A stretch of DNA of 64,000 nt from Paralichthys olivaceus (Eukaryota > Chordata > Actinopteri > Pleuronectiformes > Paralichthyidae). The notes under the pieces are model-generated. The model was not told the origin of the DNA, did no database searches, and saw only the letters and a list, made by a program, of their open reading frames with translations. The translations under genes were made by a program, and so were the position numbers. Numbering within the stretch: the stretch's first letter is position 1; each line of letters opens with the position of its first letter. Of this stretch, positions 1 to 13,700 are shown in pieces. Location of the stretch: NCBI RefSeq assembly GCF_024713975.1, contig NC_091112.1:8765501-8829500 (forward strand). Reading direction: 5' to 3'.

Positions 1-3000
1 ACCTTCAGAAAAAAAATTATTGAAGAATATCTTGATCTCCAATGGGTTTTCATCCCTAACCCTAACCCTAATCACAGCCCAAAAATCAAACACTAATCAC
101 AACCCTAACCCTAACCCTTCCAAAGGTCGTAGAAGCTTGGGGGTGTTACCAATGGATCGGGCATACCCACATTAGTGGAGATGGAACCAATTTCCAAGTC
201 TCTATGACCTTCAGAAAGAAAGTTATGGAAGAATATCTTGACCTCCAATGGGTGTTCATCCCTAACCCTAATCACAACCCTAACCCTAATCACAACCCTA
301 ACCCTAACCCTAACCCTCATTGCAACCCTAACCCTAATTCACCATAGGGTGAATAACTCCGCGCTGCTTGCTCGAAACGTGCTGAAATTCGCTGTGGTTG
401 CGTGGCAGGTGACCCTTTATTGATCCTGAAATGCCCAAGTCTCTATGCCTTTCAGAAAAAAAGTTATTCAAAAATATCTCGTACTTTTTATTTTAGATTT
501 GGTGGTTTCACCATTTCCGAAGGTCGTAGATGCTCGGGGATGGTCCCAATGGATCGGGCATAGCCACATTAGTGGAGATGGAACCAACTTCCAAGTCTCT
601 ATGACCTTCAGAAAAAAAGTTATTGAACAATATCTTGATCTCCAATGGGTTTTCATCCCTAACCCTAACCCTAATCACAGCCCAAAAATCAAACACTAAT
701 CACAACCCTAACCCTAACCCTTCCAAAGGTCGTAGAAGCTTGGGGGTGGTACCAATGGATCGGGCATACCCACATTAGTGGAGATGGAACCAATTTCCAA
801 GTCTCTATGACCTTCAGAAAGAAAGTTATGGAAGAATATCTTGACCTCCAATGGGTGTTCATCCCTAACCCTAATCACAACCCTAACCCTAACCCTAATC
901 ACAACCCTAACCCTAATCACAACCCTAACCCTAACCCTAACCCTCATTGCAACCCTAACCCTAATTCACCCTAGGGTGAATAACTCCGCGCTGCTTGCTC
1001 GAAACGTGCTGAAATTCGCTGTGGTTGCGTGGCAGGTGACCCTTTATTGATCCTGAAATGCCCAAGTCTCTATGACTTTCAGAAAAAAAGTTATTCAAAA
1101 ATATCTCGTACTTTTTTTTTTAGATTTGGTGGTTTCACCATTTCCGAAGGTCGTAGATGCTCGGGGATGGTCCCAATGGATCGGGCATAGCCACATTAGT
1201 GGAGATGGAACCAACTTCCAAGTCTCTATGACCTTCAGAAAAAAAGTTATTGAACAATATCTTGATCTCCAATGGGTTTTCATCCCTAACCCTAACCCTA
1301 ATCACAGCCCAAAAATCAAACACTAATCACAACCCTAACCCTAACCCTTTCAAAGGTCGTAGAAGCTTGGGGGTGGTACCAATGGATCGGGCATAGCCAC
1401 ATTAGTGGAGATGGAACCAACTTCCAAGTCTCTATGACCTTCAGAAAAAAAGTTATTGAAGAATATCTTGATCTCCAATGGGTTTTCATCCCTAACCCTA
1501 ACCCTAATCACAGCCCAAAAAATCAAACACTAATCACAACCCTAACCCTAACCCTTCCAAAGGTCGTAGAAGCTTGGGGGTGTTACCAATGGATCGGGCA
1601 TACCCACATTAGTGGAGATGGAACCAATTTCCAAGTCTCTATGACCTTCAGAAAGAAAGTTATGGAAGAATATCTTGACCTCCAATGGGTGTTCATCCCT
1701 AACCCTAATCACAACCCTAACCCTAACCCTAATCACAACCCTAACCCTAACCCTAACCCTCATTGCAACCCTAACCCTAATTCACCATAGGGTGAATAAC
1801 TCCGCGCTGCTTGCTCGAAACGTGCTGAAATTCGCTGTGGTTGCGTGGCAGGTGACCCTTTATTGATCCTGAAATGCCCAAGTCTCTATGACTTTCAGAA
1901 AAAAAGTTATTCAAAAAGATCTCGTACTTTTTTTTTTAGATTTGGTGGTTTCACCATTTCCGAAGGTCGTAGATGCTCGGGGATGGTCCCAATGGATCGG
2001 GCATAGCCACATTAGTGGAGATGGAACCAACTTCCAAGTCTCTATGACCTTCAGAAAAAAAGTTATTGAAGAATATCTTGATCTCCAATGGGTTTTCATC
2101 CCTAACCCTAACCCTAATCACAGCCCAAAAATCAAACACTAATCACAACCCTAACCCTAACCCTTCCAAAGGTCGTAGAAGCTTGGGGGTGTTACCAATG
2201 GATCGGGCATACCCACATTAGTGGAGATGGAACCAATTTCCAAGTCTCTATGACCTTCAGAAAGAAAGTTATGGAAGAATATCTTGACCTCCAATGGGTG
2301 TTCATCCCTAACCCTAATCACAACCCTAACCCTAATCACAACCCTAACCCTAACCCTAACCCTCATTGCAACCCTAACCCTAATTCACCATAGGGTGAAT
2401 AACTCCGCGCTGCTTGCTCGAAACGTGCTGAAATTCGCTGTGGTTGCGTGGCAGGTGACCCTTTATTGATCCTGAAATGCCCAAGTCTCTATGACTTTCA
2501 GAAAAAAAGTTATTCAAAAATATCTCGTACTTTTTATTTTAGATTTGGTGGTTTCACCATTTCCGAAGGTCGTAGATGCTCGGGGATGGTCCCAATGGAT
2601 CGGGCATAGCCACATTAGTGGAGATGGAACCAACTTCCAAGTCTCTATGACCTTCAGAAAAAAAGTTATTGAACAATATCTTGATCTCCAATGGGTTTTC
2701 ATCCCTAACCCTAACCCTAATCACAGCCCAAAAATCAAACACTAATCACAACCCTAACCCTAACCCTTCCAAAGGTCGTAGAAGCTTGGGGGTGGTACCA
2801 ATGGATCGGGCATACCCACATTAGTGGAGATGGAACCAATTTCCAAGTCTCTATGACCTTCAGAAAGAAAGTTATGGAAGAATATCTTGACCTCCAATGG
2901 GTGTTCATCCCTAACCCTAATCACAACCCTAACCCTAACCCTAATCACAACCCTAACCCTAATCACAACCCTAACCCTAACCCTAACCCTCATTGCAACC

Positions 3001-5820
3001 CTAACCCTAATTCACCATAGGGTGAATAACTCCGCGCTGCTTGCTCGAAACGTGCTGAAATTCGCTGTGGTTGCGTGGCAGGTGACCCTTTATTGATCCT
3101 GAAATGCCCAAGTCTCTATGACTTTCAGAAAAAAAGTTATTCAAAAATATCTCGTACTTTTTATTTTAGATTTGGTGGTTTCACCATTTCCGAAGGTCGT
3201 AGATGCTCGGGGATGGTCCCAATGGATCGGGCATAGCCACATTAGTGGAGATGGAACCAACTTCCAAGTCTCTATGACCTTCAGAAAAAAAGTTATTGAA
3301 CAATATCTTGATCTCCAATGGGTTTTCATCCCTAACCCTAACCCTAATCACAGCCCAAAAATCAAACACTAATCACAACCCTAACCCTAACCCTTCCAAA
3401 GGTCGTAGAAGCTTGGGGGTGGTACCAATGGATCGGGCATACCCACATTAGTGGAGATGGAACCAATTTCCAAGTCTCTATGACCTTCAGAAAGAAAGTT
3501 ATGGAAGAATATCTTGACCTCCAATGGGTGTTCATCCCTAACCCTAATCACAACCCTAACCCTAACCCTAATCACAACCCTAACCCTAATCACAACCCTA
3601 ACCCTAACCCTAACCCTCATTGCAACCCTAACCCTAATTCACCATAGGGTGAATAACTCCGCGCTGCTTGCTCGAAACGTGCTGAAATTCGCTGTGGTTG
3701 CGTGGCAGGTGACCCTTTATTGATCCTGAAATGCCCAAGTCTCTATGACTTTCAGAAAAAAAGTTATTCAAAAATATCTCGTACTTTTTTTTTTAGATTT
3801 GGTGGTTTCACCATTTCCGAAGGTCGTAGATGCTCGGGGATGGTCCCAATGGATCGGGCATAGCCACATTAGTGGAGATGGAACCAACTTCCAAGTCTCT
3901 ATGACCTTCAGAAAAAAAGTTATTGAAGAATATCTTGATCTCCAATGGGTTTTCATCCCTAACCCTAACCCTAATCACAGCCCAAAAATCAAACACTAAT
4001 CACAACCCTAACCCTAACCCTTTCAAAGGTCGTAGAAGCTTGGGGGTGGTACCAATGGATCGGGCATAGCCACATTAGTGGAGATGGAACCAACTTCCAA
4101 GTCTCTATGACCTTCAGAAAAAAAGTTATTGAAGAATATCTTGATCTCCAATGGGTTTTCATCCCTAACCCTAACCCTAATCACAGCCCAAAAAATCAAA
4201 CACTAATCACAACCCTAACCCTAACCCTTCCAAAGGTCGTAGAAGCTTGGGGGTGTTACCAATGGATCGGGCATACCCACATTAGTGGAGATGGAACCAA
4301 TTTCCAAGTCTCTATGACCTTCAGAAAGAAAGTTATGGAAGAATATCTTGACCTCCAATGGGTGTTCATCCCTAACCCTAATCACAACCCTAACCCTAAT
4401 CACAACCCTAACCCTAACCCTAATCACAACCCTAACCCTCATTGCAACCCTAACCCTAATTCACCATAGGATGAATAACTCCGCGCTGCTTGCTCGAAAC
4501 GTGCTGAAATTCGCTGTGGTTGCGTGGCAGGTGACCCTTTATTGATCCTGAAATGCCCAAGTCTCTATGACTTTCAGAAAAAAAGTTATTCAAAAATATC
4601 TCGTACTTTTTTTTTTAGATTTGGTGGTTTCACCATTTCCGAAGGTCGTAGATGCTCGGGGATGGTCCCAATGGATCGGGCATAGCCACATTAGTGAAGA
4701 TGGAACCAACTTCCAAGTCTCTATGACCTTCAGAAAAAAAGTTATTGAACAATATCTTGATCTCCAATGGGTTTTCATCCCTAACCCTAACCCTAATCAC
4801 AGCCCAAAAATCAAACACTAATCACAACCCTAACCCTAACCCTTCCAAAGGTCGTAGAAGCTTGGGGGTGGTACCAATGGATCGGGCATACCCACATTAG
4901 TGGAGATGGAACCAATTTCCAAGTCTCTATGACCTTCAGAAAGAAAGTTATGGAAGAATATCTTGACCTCCAATGGGTGTTCATCCCTAACCCTAATCAC
5001 AACCCTAACCCTAATCACAACCCTAACCCTAACCCTAACCCTCATTGCAACCCTAACCCTAATTCACCATAGGGTGAATAACTCCGCGCTGCTTGCTCGA
5101 AACGTGCTGAAATTCGCTGTGGTTGCGTGGCAGGTGACCCTTTATTGATCCTGAAATGCCCAAGTCTCTATGACTTTCAGAAAAAAAGTTATTCAAAAAG
5201 ATCTCGTACTTTTTTTTTTAGATTTGGTGGTTTCACCATTTCCGAAGGTCGTAGATGCTCGGGGATGGTCCCAATGGATCGGGCATAGCCACATTAGTGG
5301 AGATGGAACCAACTTCCAAGTCTCTATGACCTTCAGAAAAAAAGTTATTGAAGAATATCTTGATCTCCAATGGGTTTTCATCCCTAACCCTAACCCTAAT
5401 CACAGCCCAAAAATCAAACACTAATCACAACCCTAACCCTAACCCTTCCAAAGGTCGTAGAAGCTTGGGGGTGGTACCAATGGATCGGGCATACCCACAT
5501 TAGTAGAGATGGAACCAATTTCCAAGTCTCTATGACCTTCAGAAAGAAAGTTATGGAAGAATATCTTGACCTCCAATGGGTGTTCATCCCTAACCCTAAT
5601 CACAACCCTAACCCTAATCACAACCCTAACCCTAACCCTAATCACAACCCTAACCCTAACCCTAATCACAACCCTAACCCTAACCCTAACCCTCATTGCA
5701 ACCCTAACCCTAATTCACCATAGGGTGAATAACTCCGCGCTGCTTGCTCGAAACGTGCTGAAATTCGCTGTGGTTGCGTGGCAGGTGACCCTTTATTGAT
5801 CCTGAAATGCCCAAGTCTCT

Positions 5821-8800
5821 ATGACTTTCAGAAAAAAAGTTATTCAAAAAGATCTCGTACTTTTTTTTTTAGATTTGGTGGTTTCACCATTTCCGAAGGT
5901 CGTAGATGCTCGGGGATGGTCCCAATGGATCGGGCATAGCCACATTAGTGGAGATGGAACCAACTTCCAAGTCTCTATGACCTTCAGAAAAAAAGTTATT
6001 GAAGAATATCTTGATCTCCAATGGGTTTTCATCCCTAACCCTCACCCTAATCACAGCCCAAAAATCAAACACTAATCACAACCCTAACCCTAACCCTTCC
6101 AAAGGTCGTAGAAGCTTGGGGGTGGTACCAATGGATCGGGCATAGCCACATTAGTGGAGATGGAACCAACTTCCAAGTCTCTATGACCTTCAGAAAAAAA
6201 GTTATTGAAGAATATCTTGATCTCCAATGGGTTTTCATCCCTAACCCTAACCCTAATCACAGCCCAAAAAATCAAACACTAATCACAACCCTAACCCTAA
6301 CCCTTCCAAAGGTCGTAGAAGCTTGGGGGTGTTACCAATGGATCGGGCATACCCACATTAGTGGAGATGGAACCAATTTCCAAGTCTCTATGACCTTCAG
6401 AAAGAAAGTTATGGAAGAATATCTTGACCTCCAATGGGTGTTCATCCCTAACCCTAATCACAACCCTAACCCTAATCACAACCCTAACCCTAACCCTAAT
6501 CACAACCCTAACCCTCATTGCAACCCTAACCCTAATTCACCATAGGATGAATAACTCCGCGCTGCTTGCTCGAAACGTGCTGAAATTCGCTGTGGTTGCG
6601 TGGCAGGTGACCCTTTATTGATCCTGAAATGCCCAAGTCTCTATGACTTTCAGAAAAAAAGTTATTCAAAAATATCTCGTACTTTTTTTTTTAGATTTGG
6701 TGGTTTCACCATTTCCGAAGGTCGTAGATGCTCGGGGATGGTCCCAATGGATCGGGCATAGCCACATTAGTGGAGATGGAACCAACTTCCAAGTCTCTAT
6801 GACCTTCAGAAAAAAAGTTATTGAACAATATCTTGATCTCCAATGGGTTTTCATCCCTAACCCTAACCCTAATCACAGCCCAAAAATCAAACACTAATCA
6901 CAACCCTAACCCTAACCCTTCCAAAGGTCGTAGAAGCTTGGGGGTGGTACCAATGGATCGGGCATACCCACATTAGTGGAGATGGAACCAATTTCCAAGT
7001 CTCTATGACCTTCAGAAAGAAAGTTATGGAAGAATATCTTGACCTCCAATGGGTGTTCATCCCTAACCCTAATCACAACCCTAACCCTAATCACAACCCT
7101 AACCCTAACCCTAACCCTCATTGCAACCCTAACCCTAATTCACCATAGGGTGAATAACTCCGCGCTGCTTGCTCGAAACGTGCTGAAATTCGCTGTGGTT
7201 GCGTGGCAGGTGACCCTTTATTGATCCTGAAATGCCCAAGTCTCTATGACTTTCAGAAAAAAAGTTATTCAAAAAGATCTCGTACTTTTTTTTTTAGATT
7301 TGGTGGTTTCACCATTTCCGAAGGTCGTAGATGCTCGGGGATGGTCCCAATGGATCGGGCATAGCCACATTAGTGGAGATGGAACCAACTTCCAAGTCTC
7401 TATGACCTTCAGAAAAAAAGTTATTGAAGAATATCTTGATCTCCAATGGGTTTTCATCCCTAACCCTAACCCTAATCACAGCCCAAAAATCAAACACTAA
7501 TCACAACCCTAACCCTAACCCTTCCAAAGGTCGTAGAAGCTTGGGGGTGGTACCAATGGATCGGGCATACCCACATTAGTGGAGATGGAACCAATTTCCA
7601 AGTCTCTATGACCTTCAGAAAGAAAGTTATGGAAGAATATCTTGACCTCCAATGGGTGTTCATCCCTAACCCTAATCACAACCCTAACCCTAATCACAAC
7701 CCTAACCCTAACCCTAATCACAACCCTAACCCTAATCACAACCCTAACCCTAACCCTAACCCTAATTCACCATAGGGTGAATAACTCCGCGCTGCTTGCT
7801 CGAAACGTGCTGAAATTCGCTGTGGTTGCGTGGCAGGTGACCCTTTATTGATCCTGAAATGCCCAAGTCTCTATGACTTTCAGAAAAAAAGTTATTCAAA
7901 AATATCTCATACTTTTTTTTTTAGATTTGGTGGTTTCACCATTTCCGAAGGTCGTAGATGCTCGGGGATGGTCCCAATGGATCGGGCATAGTCACATTAG
8001 TGGAGATGGAACCAACTTCCAAGTCTCTATGACCTTCAGAAAAAAAGTTATTGAAGAATATCTTGATCTCCAATGGGTTTTCATCCCTAACCCTAACCCT
8101 AATCACAGCCCAAAAATCAAACACTAATCACAACCCTAACCCTTCCAAAGGTCGTAGAAGCTTGGGGGTGGTACCAATGGATCGGGCATACCCACATTAG
8201 TGGAGATGGAACCAATTTCCAAGTCTCTATGACCTTCAGAAAGAAAGTTATGGAAGAATATCTTGACCTCCAATGGGTGTTCATCCCTAACCCTAATCAC
8301 AACCCTAACCCTAATCACAACCCTAACCCTAACCCTAATCACAACCCTAACCCTAATCACAACCCTAACCCTAACCCTAACCCTAATTCACCATAGGGTG
8401 AATAACTCCGCGCTGCTTGCTCGAAACGTGCTGAAATTCGCTGTGGTTGCGTGGCAGGTGACCCTTTATTGATCCTGAAATGCCCAAGTCTCTATGACTT
8501 TCAGAAAAAAAGTTATTCAAAAATATCTCATACTTTTTTTTTTAGATTTGGTGGTTTCACCATTTCCGAAGGTCGTAGATGCTCGGGGATGGTACCAATG
8601 GATCGGGCATACCCACATTAGTGGAGATGGAACCAATTTCCAAGTCTCTATGACCTTCAGAAAGAAAGTTATGGAAGAATATCTTGACCTCCAATGGGTG
8701 TTCATCCCTAACCCTAATCACAACCCTAACCCTAATCACAACCCTAACCCTAACCCTAATCACAACCCTAACCCTAACCCTAATCACAACCCTAACCCTA

Positions 8801-10798
8801 ACCCTAACCCTCATTGCAACCCTAACCCTAATTCACCATAGGATGAATAACTCCGCGCTGCTTGCTCGAAACGTGCTGAAATTCGCTGTGGTTGCGTGGC
8901 AGGTGACCCTTTATTGATCCTGAAATGCCCAAGTCTCTATGACTTTCAGAAAAAAAGTTATTCAAAAATATCTCGTACTTTTTTTTTTAGATTTGGTGGT
9001 TTCACCATTTCCGAAGGTCGTAGATGCTCGGGGATGGTCCCAATGGATCGGGCATAGCCACATTAGTGGAGATGGAACCAACTTCCAAGTCTCTATGACC
9101 TTCAGAAAAAAAGTTATTGAACAATATCTTGATCTCCAATGGGTTTTCATCCCTAACCCTAACCCTAATCACAGCCCAAAAATCAAACACTAATCACAAC
9201 CCTAACCCTAACCCTTCCAAAGGTCGTAGAAGCTTGGGGGTGGTACCAATGGATCGGGCATACACACATTAGTGGAGATGGAACCAACTTCCAAGTCTCT
9301 ATGACCTTCAGAAAAAAAGTTATTGAACAATATCTTGATCTCCAATGGGTTTTCATCCCTAACCCTAACCCTAATCACAGCCCAAAAATCAAACACTAAT
9401 CACAACCCTAACCCTAACCCTTCCAAAGGTCGTAGAAGCTTGGGGGTGGTACCAATGGATCGGGCATACACACATTAGTGGAGATGGAACCAACTTCCAA
9501 GTCTCTATGACCTTCAGAAAAAAAGTTATTGAAGAATATCTTGATCTCCAATGGGTTTTCATCCCTAACCCTAACCCTAATCACAGCCCAAAAATCAAAC
9601 ACTAATCACAACCCTAACCCTAACCCTTCCAAAGGTCGTAGAAGCTTGGGGGTGGTACCAATGGATCGGGCATACCCACATTAGTGGAGATGGAACCAAT
9701 TTCCAAGTCTCTATGACCTTCAGAAAGAAAGTTATGGAAGAATATCTTGACCTCCAATGGGTGTTCATCCCTAACCCTAATCACAACCCTAACCCTAATC
9801 ACAACCCTAACCCTAACCCTAATCACAACCCTAACCCTCATTGCAACCCTAACCCTAATTCACCATAGGGTGAATAACTCCGCACTGCTTGCTCGAAACG
9901 TGCTGAAATTCGCTGTGGTTGCGTGGCAGGTGACCCTTTATTGATCCTGAAATGCCCAAGTCTCTATGACTTTCAGAAAAAAAGTTATTCAAAAATATCT
10001 CGTACTTTTTTTTTTAGATTTGGTGGTTTCACCATTTCCGAAGGTCGTAGATGCTCGGGGATGGTCCCAATGGATCGGGCATAGCCACATTAGTGGAGAT
10101 GGAACCAACTTCCAAGTCTCTATGACCTTCAGAAAAAAAGTTATTGAACAATATCTTGATCTCCAATGGGTTTTCATCCCTAACCCTAACCCTAATCACA
10201 GCCCAAAAATCAAACACTAATCACAACCCTAACCCTAACCCTTCCAAAGGTCGTAGAAGCTTGGGGGTGGTACCAATGGATCGGGCATAGCCACATTAGT
10301 GGAGATGGAACCAACTTCCAAGTCTCTATGACCTTCAGAAAAAAAGTTATTGAACAATATCTTGATCTCCAATGGGTTTTCATCCCTAACCCTAACCCTA
10401 ATCACAGCCCAAAAATCAAACACTAATCACAACCCTAACCCTAACCCTTCCAAAGGTCGTAGAAGCTTGGGGGTGGTACCAATGGATCGGGCATACCCAC
10501 ATTAGTGGAGATGGAACCAACTTCCAAGTCTCTATGACCTTCAGAAAAAAAGTTATTGAACAATATCTTGACCTCCAATGGGTGTTCATCCCTAACCCTA
10601 ATCACAACCCTAACCCTAATCACAACCCTAACCCTAACCCTAATCACAACCCTAACCCTAACCCTAACCCTCATTGCAACCCTAACCCTAATTCACCATA
10701 GGGTGAATAACTCCGCGCTGCTTGCTCGAAACGTGCTGAAATTGGCTGTGGTTGCGTGGCAGGTGACCCTTTATTGATCCTGAAATGCCCAAGTCTCT
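5821..10798. repeat. Superrepeat copy 1 (4978 bp) of the subtelomeric array
   Basis: Landmarks inside this block recur exactly 4978 bp further right: 5821/10799, 6643/11621, 7246/12224, 7873/12851, 8494/13472, 8939/13917 and 9966/14944. Rare private variants are shared at the same offset: CCCTCACCCTAATCAC near 6040 and 11018, CATAGTCACATT near 7987 and 12965, and CGCACTGCTTGC near 9892 and 14870. The boundaries are set at the repeated ATGACTTTCAG landmark and could shift within a unit. Confidence 0.85.
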
Positions 10799-13700
10799 AT
10801 GACTTTCAGAAAAAAAGTTATTCAAAAAGATCTCGTACTTTTTTTTTTAGATTTGGTGGTTTCACCATTTCCGAAGGTCGTAGATGCTCGGGGATGGTCC
10901 CAATGGATCGGGCATAGCCACATTAGTGGAGATGGAACCAACTTCCAAGTCTCTATGACCTTCAGAAAAAAAGTTATTGAAGAATATCTTGATCTCCAAT
11001 GGGTTTTCATCCCTAACCCTCACCCTAATCACAGCCCAAAAATCTAACACTAATCACAACCCTAACCCTAACCCTTCCAAAGGTCGTAGAAGCTTGGGGG
11101 TGGTACCAATGGATCGGGCATAGCCACATTAGTGGAGATGGAACCAACTTCCAAGTCTCTATGACCTTCAGAAAAAAAGTTATTGAAGAATATCTTGATC
11201 TCCAATGGGTTTTCATCCCTAACCCTAACCCTAATCACAGCCCAAAAAATCAAACACTAATCACAACCCTAACCCTAACCCTTCCAAAGGTCGTAGAAGC
11301 TTGGGGGTGTTACCAATGGATCGGGCATACCCACATTAGTGGAGATGGAACCAATTTCCAAGTCTCTATGACCTTCAGAAAGAAAGTTATGGAAGAATAT
11401 CTTGACCTCCAATGGGTGTTCATCCCTAACCCTAATCACAACCCTAACCCTAATCACAACCCTAACCCTAACCCTAATCACAACCCTAACCCTCATTGCA
11501 ACCCTAACCCTAATTCACCATAGGATGAATAACTCCGCGCTGCTTGCTCGAAACGTGCTGAAATTCGCTGTGGTTGCGTGGCAGGTGACCCTTTATTGAT
11601 CCTGAAATGCCCAAGTCTCTATGACTTTCAGAAAAAAAGTTATTCAAAAATATCTCGTACTTTTTTTTTTAGATTTGGTGGTTTCACCATTTCCGAAGGT
11701 CGTAGATGCTCGGGGATGGTCCCAATGGATCGGGCATAGCCACATTAGTGGAGATGGAACCAACTTCCAAGTCTCTATGACCTTCAGAAAAAAAGTTATT
11801 GAACAATATCTTGATCTCCAATGGGTTTTCATCCCTAACCCTAACCCTAATCACAGCCCAAAAATCAAACACTAATCACAACCCTAACCCTAACCCTTCC
11901 AAAGGTCGTAGAAGCTTGGGGGTGGTACCAATGGATCGGGCATACCCACATTAGTGGAGATGGAACCAATTTCCAAGTCTCTATGACCTTCAGAAAGAAA
12001 GTTATGGAAGAATATCTTGACCTCCAATGGGTGTTCATCCCTAACCCTAATCACAACCCTAACCCTAATCACAACCCTAACCCTAACCCTAACCCTCATT
12101 GCAACCCTAACCCTAATTCACCATAGGGTGAATAACTCCGCGCTGCTTGCTCGAAACGTGCTGAAATTCGCTGTGGTTGCGTGGCAGGTGACCCTTTATT
12201 GATCCTGAAATGCCCAAGTCTCTATGACTTTCAGAAAAAAAGTTATTCAAAAAGATCTCGTACTTTTTTTTTTAGATTTGGTGGTTTCACCATTTCCGAA
12301 GGTCGTAGATGCTCGGGGATGGTCCCAATGGATCGGGCATAGCCACATTAGTGGAGATGGAACCAACTTCCAAGTCTCTATGACCTTCAGAAAAAAAGTT
12401 ATTGAAGAATATCTTGATCTCCAATGGGTTTTCATCCCTAACCCTAACCCTAATCACAGCCCAAAAATCAAACACTAATCACAACCCTAACCCTAACCCT
12501 TCCAAAGGTCGTAGAAGCTTGGGGGTGGTACCAATGGATCGGGCATACCCACATTAGTGGAGATGGAACCAATTTCCAAGTCTCTATGACCTTCAGAAAG
12601 AAAGTTATGGAAGAATATCTTGACCTCCAATGGGTGTTCATCCCTAACCCTAATCACAACCCTAACCCTAATCACAACCCTAACCCTAACCCTAATCACA
12701 ACCCTAACCCTAATCACAACCCTAACCCTAACCCTAACCCTAATTCACCATAGGGTGAATAACTCCGCGCTGCTTGCTCGAAACGTGCTGAAATTCGCTG
12801 TGGTTGCGTGGCAGGTGACCCTTTATTGATCCTGAAATGCCCAAGTCTCTATGACTTTCAGAAAAAAAGTTATTCAAAAATATCTCATACTTTTTTTTTT
12901 AGATTTGGTGGTTTCACCATTTCCGAAGGTCGTAGATGCTCGGGGATGGTCCCAATGGATCGGGCATAGTCACATTAGTGGAGATGGAACCAACTTCCAA
13001 GTCTCTATGACCTTCAGAAAAAAAGTTATTGAAGAATATCTTGATCTCCAATGGGTTTTCATCCCTAACCCTAACCCTAATCACAGCCCAAAAATCAAAC
13101 ACTAATCACAACCCTAACCCTTCCAAAGGTCGTAGAAGCTTGGGGGTGGTACCAATGGATCGGGCATACCCACATTAGTGGAGATGGAACCAATTTCCAA
13201 GTCTCTATGACCTTCAGAAAGAAAGTTATGGAAGAATATCTTGACCTCCAATGGGTGTTCATCCCTAACCCTAATCACAACCCTAACCCTAATCACAACC
13301 CTAACCCTAACCCTAATCACAACCCTAACCCTAATCACAACCCTAACCCTAACCCTAACCCTAATTCACCATAGGGTGAATAACTCCGCGCTGCTTGCTC
13401 GAAACGTGCTGAAATTCGCTGTGGTTGCGTGGCAGGTGACCCTTTATTGATCCTGAAATGCCCAAGTCTCTATGACTTTCAGAAAAAAAGTTATTCAAAA
13501 ATATCTCATACTTTTTTTTTTAGATTTGGTGGTTTCACCATTTCCGAAGGTCGTAGATGCTCGGGGATGGTACCAATGGATCGGGCATACCCACATTAGT
13601 GGAGATGGAACCAATTTCCAAGTCTCTATGACCTTCAGAAAGAAAGTTATGGAAGAATATCTTGACCTCCAATGGGTGTTCATCCCTAACCCTAATCACA

